From the NCBI RefSeq assembly GCF_022835695.1, contig NZ_BQUV01000006.1:186001-250000 (forward strand): a stretch of DNA of 64,000 bases, in the 5' to 3' direction. The position numbers and the translations under genes were made by a program. The first letter of the stretch is position 1, and every line of letters begins with the position of its first letter. This document shows, in pieces, positions 55,382-62,968 of this stretch. The stretch is from Bradyrhizobium sp. Ce-3 (lineage in GTDB: Bacteria; Pseudomonadota; Alphaproteobacteria; Rhizobiales; Xanthobacteraceae). A model generated the notes under the pieces. The model saw only the letters and a list, made by a program, of their open reading frames with translations. It made no database searches and had not been told where the DNA came from.

Positions 55382-55573
55382 ATGCCGATTGAGGATGAGG
55401 ACCGGCCGCGGAAGAAGATCAGCCACGAGATCGGGCAGGATCTCTCGCTGCTGTCGGTCGAGGAATTGACCGAGCGCATCGCGCTGCTCACGGCCGAAGT
55501 CGATCGCCTGAAAGAGGCGATGACGAAGAAGCGCGCATCGAAGGATGCCGCGAATTCGTTCTTCAAGTCGTAG
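55382..55573 (+). CDS. DUF1192 family protein
   Basis: A 63-aa protein of the alphaproteobacterial DUF1192 family: DEDRPRKKISHEIGQDL, then a coiled-coil region (LLSVEELTERIALLTAEVDRL). Small, charged and cytosolic; function unknown. GGGAGGACAC lies at good distance from ATG 55382. It diverges from the metG leader and is followed by repeat elements and then the rcdA region. Confidence 0.88.
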   Translation: MPIEDEDRPRKKISHEIGQDLSLLSVEELTERIALLTAEVDRLKEAMTKKRASKDAANSFFKS

Positions 55574-55600
55574 ATCGCCGCATCATCCGGGCTACGCAGC

Positions 55601-55742
55601 CGTCGTCCTGGCGAAAGCCAGGACCCATAATCACAGGGAGTGGTTTGGCGAAGACTGGCCGCCTGGTTGGCGGCCGCAGTACGCGCACCATGCTTCCTCG
55701 ATCAATCACGCGGTATGGGTCCTGACTTTCGCCAGGACGACG
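55601..55742. repeat. Dispersed inverted repeat, family C copy 1
   Basis: CGTCGTCCTGGCGAAAGCCA at the left and CTTTCGCCAGGACGACG at the right are inverse complements, with GGACCCATAATC/ATGGGTCC inner arms. A second copy is at 59772. Confidence 0.75.
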
Positions 55743-55847
55743 GCGGGGAGACGTCCGAGCACCTGTCCCAAACTAGGTCACTGGCCGACATGGCAAACAA
55801 AGCCTGAAGAAATCCGCTCATTTACGATCGGTTAAGCTTTCTCGTTT

Positions 55848-55951
55848 ATGACTGCATTGTCCTCGTTTGGACACCGAGTGGCTCCTGTCCACTCTGTTTG
55901 ACGCCTCCCTGTTATCAACTTCAAAGCCGCCGGAAACGGCGGCTCTTTTTT
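55848..55951 (+). ncRNA. Candidate small RNA or leader ending in a terminator
   Basis: Plus strand: a 17-codon ORF (55848-55901) overlaps two mutually exclusive hairpins, GGACA/TGTCC (55869-55890) and GAGTGG/CCACTC (55876-55894). A perfect terminator AGCCGCCG-GAAA-CGGCGGCT plus six T follows (55925-55951). It could be a small RNA or a leader of rcdA 133 nt downstream. No family match can be claimed. Confidence 0.4.
55925..55951 (+). terminator. Strong Rho-independent terminator upstream of rcdA
   Basis: AGCCGCCG-GAAA-CGGCGGCT, an 8-bp stem with a GNRA loop, then CTTTTTT. It has no obvious gene immediately upstream on this strand (DUF1192 ends 352 nt before). Confidence 0.85.
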
Positions 55952-56083
55952 GTTGCGTCCCCGGCTGGAAACCATAAATCCGGTTGCGGCTGGACTCTTC
56001 GGCGCGCCCGCGCAATGATTTGTTCATCATAAGCTGGCGCGTCAGATGCCAGCGGGCGTTACGATGGTGTGAGGGCGTTAACC

Positions 56084-56596
56084 ATGGCCGATCGTTCCCA
56101 GAGCGAAGCCGGGCTTGTGCTGTTCAGTGAACGGCTGACCAATTCTGCGGCATTCGGCGTGCTCTTTCGGGAAGGCATGGACCTGGTCGAGCAGACCGCC
56201 GCCTATCTCGACGGCGACGGCCGCACCGAGGCCAAGGCGCTGGAACGGTCCGTCAGCCTGACCTATGCCACCGAAAGCATGCGCCTGACCACGCGGCTGA
56301 TGCAGCTCGCTTCCTGGCTGCTGCTGCATCGCGCGGTCAAGGAAGGCGAGATGACGCTGACCCAGGCCAATCGCGAGAAGACCAAGGTCAAGCTGTCGGC
56401 CGCCGATCCCGGCCCGGTCGACATGGTGACCAAACTGCCGGAGCAATTGCAGCAGTTGATCGCCCGCTCGATGGATCTGCAGGCGCGCGTCCGCCGCCTC
56501 GACACCACGATCCACGCGCCGGCGCCGGATCGTTCCTCGATCGGCAATCCGCTGGTGCCGCAGCTCAACCGCCTCAAGGCCGCGTTCGAGCAATAG
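56084..56596 (+). CDS. rcdA: RcdA-like protease adaptor (DUF1465)
   Basis: A 170-aa, mostly helical protein of the DUF1465/RcdA family. In Caulobacter, RcdA joins CpdR and ClpXP to degrade CtrA and other cell-cycle regulators. The family core is visible in GLVLFSERLTNSAAFGVLF and YATESMRLTTRLMQLASWLL. The C-terminal part (about 110-170) is less conserved and probably flexible. GAGGGCG supports ATG 56084. No cpdR is seen nearby, so the role in this organism is inferred from family knowledge. Confidence 0.88.
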   Translation: MADRSQSEAGLVLFSERLTNSAAFGVLFREGMDLVEQTAAYLDGDGRTEAKALERSVSLTYATESMRLTTRLMQLASWLLLHRAVKEGEMTLTQANREKTKVKLSAADPGPVDMVTKLPEQLQQLIARSMDLQARVRRLDTTIHAPAPDRSSIGNPLVPQLNRLKAAFEQ

Positions 56597-56612
56597 GGTC
56601 CGAACAGTCAAA

Positions 56613-58133
56613 TCAGTGTGAAGCTTCAGCGCGGCGCGGCCTCGCCCGCCGCGGTGGTGCATGCTGATCAATCACCCGCCGCAGCCGTTTCGCCGCTGCC
56701 TCCAGCTCCTCCGGCTCAAACCCGCCGAAGCCGAGCATCAGGCCACACCGTGCTGCGGCCTGGTACATCGGTGAGATCGGCCGCACCACGATGCCGGCGG
56801 CGAGTGCTGTCTTTGCCAATTGCACGTCGTCGAGGCCGTGCGGCAGCCACAACAACAGATGCATGCCCTGGTCGCTCGGCTGCAGCGTGACGCCTTGTGG
56901 CATGTGTCGTTCGAGCGCGGCGATCAGCGTCGCGCGGCGCGCGGCATAGACGCCGCGGATACGCCGGATATGCGCTTCGAACAGCCCTTCGCGCATATAC
57001 GCCGCCAGCACATGCTGGTCGGCGGTCGGCGAATGCCGATCGAGCAGGGCGCGTGCGCCGGCGAAGGCATCGATCAGCGGCAGCGGCGCCACGACGTAGC
57101 CGAGCCGCAGCGAGGGAAACAGCACCTTGCTCAAGGTGCCGAGGTAGATCACGCGCGCCGGCGCGAGGCCCTGCATCGACGGGAAGGGATGACCGGCATA
57201 GCGCAACTCGCTGTCGTAATCGTCCTCGACGATCCACGCATTGCGCTGCTCGGCCCACGTCACCAGCGCGTTGCGGCGGGCCATGCTCAAGGGCATGCCG
57301 AGCGGATATTGATGCGACGGCGTCACGAACGCCGCGCGCGCATGCGGACACGCGGCGATCGCGGCATCGATGTCGATGCCTTGCGCATCGACGCCCACAC
57401 GTGTGGTGACGAGATCGAGATCGTCGAGCACCGCAGTCATGCCGGGATAGGCGGGATCCTCGGCCCACACCCGATCGCCCGCCGACAGCAGCACGCGGCC
57501 GGCGAGGTAGAGGCCTTGCTGGGTGCCGGCCGTGATCACGACCTGCTCGGGCTCGCAATGCACCGCACGGGATTTGCGCACATAGTCGGCGATCGCCTGC
57601 CGCAACTCCATCAGGCCGCGCGGATCGCCATAGCTTGCGGGCGCTGCCGCGCGCGATGCGCGCACGCGGTTGCCGAGGCGGCGCCAATTGTCGTCGGGCG
57701 CGACCGCGCCGCCGGGGACCGCGATCGCAAACGGGACTTCCGGCATCGGCGTGAACGCCGCCGCAACCTTGGCAAGCCGCATCGCGCGCGGCGGCAACGC
57801 GATCGGCGCTGATTTGTTCGGGCCGCGGCCAGCCGGCGGACGAACCGGCCGCGCTTGCTCCGCAAGCGTCGGCGCGACGCGGGTGCCGGCGCCGACCTGC
57901 GATTCCAGATAGCCCTCGGCCTGCAATTGCTCGAAGGCTTCCGTCACCGTGCCGCGCGCGACGCCGAGCGAGGCCGACAGCGCGCGGGTCGACGGCAGAT
58001 ATTCTCCGGCCTTCAGTTCGCCATTGGCGATCGCAGCGCGCAGCGCCTGCGCGATCTGGCGTCCAACCTGCCCCATGGCGCGGTCGACCGCGCCGAGCGA
58101 GGGGATGCTGATCGTGGCGCGCAGGCGGGGCAT
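56613..58133 (-). CDS. MocR-type regulator (GntR HTH + aminotransferase fold)
   Basis: A 506-aa PdxR/MocR-like regulator. The N-terminal GntR wHTH (about 10-75) contains LPSTRALSASLGVARGTVTE. The PLP-dependent aminotransferase-like domain (about 120-495) has the Schiff-base Lys in YLGTLSKVLFPSLRLGYV and VEDDYDSELRYAG. It is divergent from a PaiB-like gene across 98 bp containing a perfect palindrome, which suggests it controls that gene and itself. Whether the ligand is PLP or an amine is unknown. ATG 58133 is used. Confidence 0.92.
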   Translation of the reverse strand: MPRLRATISIPSLGAVDRAMGQVGRQIAQALRAAIANGELKAGEYLPSTRALSASLGVARGTVTEAFEQLQAEGYLESQVGAGTRVAPTLAEQARPVRPPAGRGPNKSAPIALPPRAMRLAKVAAAFTPMPEVPFAIAVPGGAVAPDDNWRRLGNRVRASRAAAPASYGDPRGLMELRQAIADYVRKSRAVHCEPEQVVITAGTQQGLYLAGRVLLSAGDRVWAEDPAYPGMTAVLDDLDLVTTRVGVDAQGIDIDAAIAACPHARAAFVTPSHQYPLGMPLSMARRNALVTWAEQRNAWIVEDDYDSELRYAGHPFPSMQGLAPARVIYLGTLSKVLFPSLRLGYVVAPLPLIDAFAGARALLDRHSPTADQHVLAAYMREGLFEAHIRRIRGVYAARRATLIAALERHMPQGVTLQPSDQGMHLLLWLPHGLDDVQLAKTALAAGIVVRPISPMYQAAARCGLMLGFGGFEPEELEAAAKRLRRVIDQHAPPRRARPRRAEASH

Positions 58134-58156
58134 AGTGGACCAGTCATTGTGAGCGA

Positions 58157-58181
58157 AAGTGGCCCTTATCATAGGCCACTT
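58157..58181. promoter_or_regulatory. MocR operator candidate
   Basis: AAGTGGCC (58157-58164), a 9-nt spacer, then GGCCACTT (58174-58181). Perfect 8-bp arms between the divergent mocR-like and paiB-like genes. Confidence 0.6.
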
Positions 58182-58231
58182 CGGCGCTATGGTGCGAGCA
58201 GCAATTGATGAGGTCTGCCGAGAGGTCCGCC

Positions 58232-58858
58232 ATGTACCTGCCGCCGCATTTCAAGATCGACGAGCTCGGTCCGATCCACGCCGCAATGCGGGCCTCAAGG
58301 CTCGCGACGCTGGTCACCGCGACCGCCGACGGCCTTATCGGCACGCCGTTGCCGCTGATCCTCAATGAGACCGAGGGCGAGTACGGCACGCTGGTTGGTC
58401 ACGTCGCGCGGCCCAATCCGCAGTGGAAGTTGCCTCCGGTCGGCGAGGCGATGGCGATCTTCATGGGGCCCGACGCCTATGTGACGCCGTCCTGGTATGT
58501 GACCAAGGCCGAGCACGGCAAGGTGGTGCCGACCTGGAATTACGTCGCCGTGCACGCCTATGGCCGAGCCGAGTTCTTCGAGGATGCCGACCGGCTGCTC
58601 GAAATCGTGACGCGGCTGACCCGGTTGCACGAGAGTTCGCGCAAGGAGGTTTGGCAGGTCAGCGATGCGCCGGACGATTTCATCAAGGCGCAACTGCGCG
58701 GCATCGTCGGCGTCCGGATGCCGATCAGCCGGATCGATGCCAAGAAGAAGATGAGCCAGAACCGCAAGCTCGAGGATCGCGCCGGCGTCATCGCGGGCCT
58801 TGGCGCCAGCGACAATCCGGTCGACCGCGAAGTCGCGGCGATGATCCCGGCGAGCTAG
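58232..58858 (+). CDS. FMN-binding split-barrel protein (PaiB-like)
   Basis: A 208-aa PaiB-family protein. It shows MYLPPHFKIDELGPIHAAM at the start, LVGHVARPNPQW near 62, AIFMGPDAYVTPSWYVTK near 80, and NYVAVHAYGRAEF. Split-barrel flavoprotein fold. In Bacillus, PaiB is linked to polyamine metabolism and sporulation control, and similar proteins are found beside MocR regulators. The substrate is unknown here. GAGAGGTCC precedes ATG 58232. Confidence 0.9.
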   Translation: MYLPPHFKIDELGPIHAAMRASRLATLVTATADGLIGTPLPLILNETEGEYGTLVGHVARPNPQWKLPPVGEAMAIFMGPDAYVTPSWYVTKAEHGKVVPTWNYVAVHAYGRAEFFEDADRLLEIVTRLTRLHESSRKEVWQVSDAPDDFIKAQLRGIVGVRMPISRIDAKKKMSQNRKLEDRAGVIAGLGASDNPVDREVAAMIPAS

Positions 58859-58904
58859 GGCATGATGGGATTGGATCAAGTCGCGATTTCGGCGGCGCTG
58901 CGCT

Positions 58905-59049
58905 CCCTCGCCCCGTCTTTACGGGGAGAGGGTTGGGGTGAGGGGCCGTTTCCGCGTCCACGGTGATAGCCGCGTTTGCGGAGACTCCCCCTCACCCGTA
59001 ACGCATCTAGCGATGCGTTACGACCTCTCCCCGCAAGCGGGGCGAGGTG
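58905..59049. repeat. Dispersed intergenic repeat, family D
   Basis: CCCTCGCCCCGTCTTTACGG at the left and CCGCAAGCGGGGCGAGGT at the right, with GGTTGGGGTGAGGGGC and CCCCCTCACCCG inner arms. It lies between the paiB-like and lysE-like genes. Confidence 0.7.
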
Positions 59050-59094
59050 AAGACGAGTCTGCTGCTCAATTCGTAGTAAAGACGAAAGCGATCG

Positions 59095-59727
59095 ATGGAA
59101 TTGTACCTTGCCTTTGCGATCACGACCGCGACCTTCGCGCTGATCCCGGGCCCTGCCATGCTGTACGCCGCGGCCCGCACGCTGGCGGGCGGCCGGCGTG
59201 CGGGGATGATGGCCTCGCTTGGCCTGCATCTCGGCGGCTATGTCCATGTCATCGCCGCGGCCGCCGGCCTTGCGCTGCTGTTTCATGCGGTGCCGCCGCT
59301 ATTCATGGCGATGAAGCTTGCCGGTGCGGCCTATCTGGTCTGGCTCGGGCTGTCGCTGTTCCGCGATCGCGACAACACCAAGCGTTCCGAACTCAAGCGT
59401 TCCGAACTCGCGCCGCTCTCCGCGGAGCGTGCGTTCGCGCAGAGCATCGTGGTCGAGGTGCTCAATCCGAAGACCGCGATCTTCTTCCTGGCGTTCCTGC
59501 CGCAGTTCGTCGATGCGTCGGCCGGCCTGCCGGTCTGGGCCCAGCTGTTCCTGCTCGGCACAACAGTCAATTTGACGTTCTCGGCGGTCGATATCGTCTG
59601 CGTGTGCTTCGCCAGCGTCGTGATGGCGAAGCTGCGGCGCTCGCGGAGGTCGCAGCGCATCATGCAACGGATCGGCGGCAGCATCCTGGTCGCGCTCGGC
59701 GCGCGGCTGGCGTTCGGGGATCGCTAG
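59095..59727 (+). CDS. LysE-family amino-acid exporter
   Basis: A 210-aa membrane protein with six helices of the LysE/RhtB superfamily: ITTATFALIPGPAMLYAAAR at the N-terminus and LNPKTAIFFLAFLPQFVD near 120, both family signatures. A 15-bp exact tandem duplication (59380-59394 and 59395-59409) encodes KRSELKRSEL in the cytosolic loop. The exported amino acid is unknown. It stands alone after repeat D. Confidence 0.9.
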   Translation: MELYLAFAITTATFALIPGPAMLYAAARTLAGGRRAGMMASLGLHLGGYVHVIAAAAGLALLFHAVPPLFMAMKLAGAAYLVWLGLSLFRDRDNTKRSELKRSELAPLSAERAFAQSIVVEVLNPKTAIFFLAFLPQFVDASAGLPVWAQLFLLGTTVNLTFSAVDIVCVCFASVVMAKLRRSRRSQRIMQRIGGSILVALGARLAFGDR

Positions 59728-59931
59728 GGAGAATGTGGTGTGTGACGCACCAGTGGCGCAACAAACTCGGTGTCGCCTGGCGAAGGCCAGGACCCATTAT
59801 CCCAATTCTCAGTTGTTGCGCGACGCTGGGGCCGCGATCCCGTCCTTCACCGAATGCGGTGGTTATGGGTCCTGGCTTTCGCCAGGACGACGTAGAGAGA
59901 GAGTCGCGCGCTCAATCCGGAGCTCCCAAAA
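59728..59931. repeat. Intergenic repeat C copy 2 and flanks
   Basis: The repeat itself covers about 59772-59892: GTCGCCTGGCGAAGGCCAGG at the left, CTGGCTTTCGCCAGGACGAC at the right, matching the copy at 55601 in inverted-repeat layout. The rest is without recognised features. Confidence 0.65.
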
Positions 59932-59961
59932 ACAAAAACGCCCCCGAGGCGGGGGCGTTTT
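59932..59961 (-). terminator. Terminator of rpmE
   Basis: On the minus strand ACGCCCCCG - CCT - CGGGGGCGT is followed by TTTTGTTTTT. The A/T flanks on both sides would also make it work on the plus strand. Confidence 0.85.
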
Positions 59962-59994
59962 GCATGCGATCGCGGGGCGATCCCGAAGCGGACT

Positions 59995-60222
59995 TTAGTC
60001 CTTCTTGAGGAAGCCCGAAAACTTCTTCTGGAACCGCGAGACGCGGCCGCCACGGTCCATCAGCTGCTGGGTGCCGCCGGTCCAGGCCGGGTGCGACTTG
60101 GGGTCGATGTCGAGGTTCAGCGTGTCGCCTTCCTTGCCCCAGGTCGAGCGGGTCAGGTACTCGGTGCCGTCGGTCATGACGACCTTAATCGTATGATAAT
60201 TCGGATGAATATCGGCTTTCAT
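59995..60222 (-). CDS. rpmE: 50S ribosomal protein L31
   Basis: Large-subunit ribosomal protein L31, 75 aa. It starts [19 protein letters not shown] and ends in a basic tail ([12 protein letters not shown]). It lacks the Cys pairs of zinc-binding L31, so it is the zinc-independent form usual in alphaproteobacteria. AAGGAACTGTC precedes the ATG. It has its own terminator and diverges from an ABC exporter gene. Confidence 0.96.
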   Translation of the reverse strand: MKADIHPNYHTIKVVMTDGTEYLTRSTWGKEGDTLNLDIDPKSHPAWTGGTQQLMDRGGRVSRFQKKFSGFLKKD

Positions 60223-60416
60223 GACAGTTCCTTCGGCGCGCCAGCGCCCGTCTCAAGATGTATTAGATACGGGATTTGGCCGGGTCTATAACCCATGGAG
60301 CCCCCCAAAACAAGCCAAGAAAGGGCTTAAGCCCATCACCGGATTGGGACTTTACCGGATTTGCCAGCCGGGGGTCGGCGGGCCTATGTGGGGGGCGATA
60401 GAACCGGTCTAGATTG
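60223..60416. promoter_or_regulatory. Divergent spacer between rpmE and the ABC exporter
   Basis: 194 bp that must contain both promoters. I see no clean operator. It includes a run of C and A (CCCCCCAAAACAAG) of no clear meaning. Confidence 0.4.
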
Positions 60417-62273
60417 ATGAGCATAGCCGAACAGCTTGAGACCCCGCACGGCGCCCCGCAGCCGCCGCGCGACGCGTTGCTCGATGAGGAAGCCTTCATC
60501 GAGAGCCAGATCACGGAGCCGGCCAAGAGCCGCGCCCGGCTGCGGCCGCTGCTGGCGCTCGCGCCCTATGTCGCGCGCTACAAGGGGCGGGCGATCCTTG
60601 CGCTGATCTCGCTGACGATTGCGGCGATCACCACGCTGATCGTGCCGGTCGCGGTGCGGCGGATGATCGACATGGGCTTCACGCCCGAAGGCATCGCGAT
60701 GATCAACAGCTATTTCAGCGTGATGATCGCGGTCGTCGCGGTGCTGGCCTGTGCCAGCGCCTCGCGCTACTACCTCGTGATGACGATCGGCGAGCGCATC
60801 GTCGCCGATCTCAGGCGCGACGTGTTCGCGCATCTGATCTCGCTGTCGCCGTCGTTCTTCGATACCGCGCGGTCAGGCGAACTGGTGTCGCGGCTCACCG
60901 CCGACACCACCCAGATCAAGTCCGCGGTCGGGGCCTCGGTCTCGATCGCGCTGCGCAATCTGATGCTGTTCTTCGGCGCCGCCGCGATGATGGTGATCAC
61001 CAGCCCGCGGCTGTCCGGCTTCGTGCTGCTTGCGATCCCGATCATCGTGATTCCGCTGGTCGCGTTCGGCCGCTGGGTGCGGCGGCTGTCGCGCACCGCC
61101 CAGGACACGCTGGCCGATGCCAGCGCATACGCCTCGGAGCTCGTCAACGCGATCCGGACCGTGCAGGCCTATACCGGCGAGCGGCTCGCCAGGACGCGCT
61201 TTGCCCGCGAGGTCGAGCAGGCCTATGACGCCGCGCGCAGCTCGACCAAGGCGCGCGCGGTGCTGACGCTGATCGTGATCTTCATCGTGTTCGCCAGCGT
61301 CGTCGTGATCCTCTGGGTCGGCTCGCATGACGTGCTGGTCGGAACCATCAGCCCGGGCCGCCTCGGCCAGTTCATTCTCTATACGGCGTTCGCGGCGAGC
61401 GGCCTCGGCCAGCTCAGCGAGGTCTGGGGCGAGGTCTCGGCCGCATCGGGCGCCGCCGAACGGCTGTTCGAGATCCTGCGCGTCAAGCCGCAGATCGCGG
61501 CTCCCGCGTCGCCGCGCGCGTTGCCGCAGCCGGCGCGTGGCGACGTTGGCTTCGACAATGTCAGCTTCGCCTATCCGACCCGGCCCAGCGCGCTCGCGGT
61601 CGACGGCGTGTCGCTGGCGGTCCGCTCCGGCGAGAAGGTCGCGATCGTCGGCCCCTCCGGCGCCGGCAAGAGCACGCTGTTCCATTTGCTGCTGCGGTTC
61701 TACGATCCGAAATCCGGCGCCATCTCGCTTGACGGCGTGCCGATCCGGCAGGCCGACCCGGCCGAGGTGCGCGCGCGGATCGCGCTGGTGCCGCAGGATT
61801 CCGTGGTGTTCGCCGCCAGCGCGCGGGAGAACATCCGGTTCGGCCGGCCCGACGCCAGCGATGCCGAGGTCGAGCGTGCCGCCGATCTCGCCCATGCCAC
61901 CGAATTCCTGCGCCGGCTGCCTGAAGGCTTCGACGCCCAGCTCGGCGAGCGCGGCGTGACGCTGTCCGGCGGCCAGCGCCAGCGCATCGCGATCGCGCGT
62001 GCGATCCTGCGCGACGCGCCGTTGCTGCTGCTGGATGAAGCGACCTCGGCGCTCGACGCCGAAAGCGAGACGCTGGTGCAGACCGCGCTGGAGGAGTTGA
62101 TGCGCCACCGCACCACGCTGGTGATCGCGCATCGGCTGGCGACCGTGCTGTCGTGCGACCGCATCCTGGTCATGGACCAGGGCAAGATCGTCGAGCAGGG
62201 CACCCACGCCGAGCTGGTCGCCGCCGGCGGCCTCTATGCGCGGCTGGCGCGGCTGCAGTTCGAGGGGATTTAG
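60417..62273 (+). CDS. ABC exporter, fused permease-ATPase (MsbA/LmrA-like)
   Basis: A 618-aa half-transporter that works as a dimer. The transmembrane domain (about 45-345) has six helices and the ATPase covers about 370-615. Walker A is GPSGAGKST, the signature is [16 protein letters not shown], Walker B is [12 protein letters not shown], and the switch is VIAHRLATV. The N-terminal 45 residues are hydrophilic and acidic. The cargo is unknown (lipid, peptide or drug). ATG 60417 is used; a TTG just before it is in frame. It is divergent from rpmE. Confidence 0.94.
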   Translation: MSIAEQLETPHGAPQPPRDALLDEEAFIESQITEPAKSRARLRPLLALAPYVARYKGRAILALISLTIAAITTLIVPVAVRRMIDMGFTPEGIAMINSYFSVMIAVVAVLACASASRYYLVMTIGERIVADLRRDVFAHLISLSPSFFDTARSGELVSRLTADTTQIKSAVGASVSIALRNLMLFFGAAAMMVITSPRLSGFVLLAIPIIVIPLVAFGRWVRRLSRTAQDTLADASAYASELVNAIRTVQAYTGERLARTRFAREVEQAYDAARSSTKARAVLTLIVIFIVFASVVVILWVGSHDVLVGTISPGRLGQFILYTAFAASGLGQLSEVWGEVSAASGAAERLFEILRVKPQIAAPASPRALPQPARGDVGFDNVSFAYPTRPSALAVDGVSLAVRSGEKVAIVGPSGAGKSTLFHLLLRFYDPKSGAISLDGVPIRQADPAEVRARIALVPQDSVVFAASARENIRFGRPDASDAEVERAADLAHATEFLRRLPEGFDAQLGERGVTLSGGQRQRIAIARAILRDAPLLLLDEATSALDAESETLVQTALEELMRHRTTLVIAHRLATVLSCDRILVMDQGKIVEQGTHAELVAAGGLYARLARLQFEGI

Positions 62274-62424
62274 CGAATTGGGACCCGGCGCGCGCCGCCT
62301 ACGCTAATCCTATACGATCGAGCGCCGGCCCCCCTCGAAAACCTATTCCCGCGCGGGGATAGTCGCGCCGCGCCTGACCTCCCTCGACAGCCGAAGGGGC
62401 ATCGGCGCGCGGGGTGCTTGACTG

Positions 62425-62817
62425 ATGCGCGAGGATGCGACCGAACCGGAACGCCAGCTGCTCCGTGTCTGGCAGCTTGCCGTGCTGCGCTTCGCGGTGA
62501 CGCGCGATGGCGACGATCGGATGCACGCGCTCGGCGTGGCCGGCGAGGTCGACCGGCTGGGCGGCGCGGCCGACGACGCTTTCCACTTCTTCCGCAGGAC
62601 GACCGTGGAGCTGTGCGCGGCAATCTCCGCACGTGGTGCGGATCAGGATGCCGTCGTCGGGCGATTCCTGGCACAGATCGACAATGTCAGGCTCAAGCGC
62701 GCGGTCGAAGCGGCGCTCGACAGGGACCGCACGCCGCCGAAACTCGTGGCGAGCCGCATCAAGCCCGGCAATGATCTCTGGCGGGGGCTGCCATCGCGAC
62801 GTGCAGCCGGAACGTAA
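62425..62817 (+). CDS. Hypothetical protein
   Basis: A 130-aa predicted cytosolic protein, mostly helical by composition (ERQLLRVWQLAVLRFAVTRD and DDAFHFFRRTTVELCAAIS). No family was recognised. It has no good Shine-Dalgarno. It lies between the ABC exporter and the amidohydrolase on the same strand. Coding likelihood is moderate, because the opposite strand also has open frames here. Confidence 0.5.
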   Translation: MREDATEPERQLLRVWQLAVLRFAVTRDGDDRMHALGVAGEVDRLGGAADDAFHFFRRTTVELCAAISARGADQDAVVGRFLAQIDNVRLKRAVEAALDRDRTPPKLVASRIKPGNDLWRGLPSRRAAGT

Positions 62818-62968
62818 GGACAGGCGCTCTGCAGTCGCCATCCCGACGCGGCGGATATTCCGCCACAGCATGTCGCCACAACCTTGGCCCGGTTGCTGTG
62901 ATGCCTGCGATGCGCTTCTCTGTGCCCGACAGGTGACTGGTCGGTTTCGGAATGCGGGGAGTGGCGAG

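Larger units (their letters stand above)
55574..55951. other. Gene-poor stretch with repeats and an unassigned terminator
   Basis: It holds a remnant of repeat A (CATCCGGGCTAC, 55584), a full repeat C (55601-55742), a possible 17-codon ORF (55848-55901) and a terminator (55925-55951). No longer gene is convincing. Confidence 0.6.
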
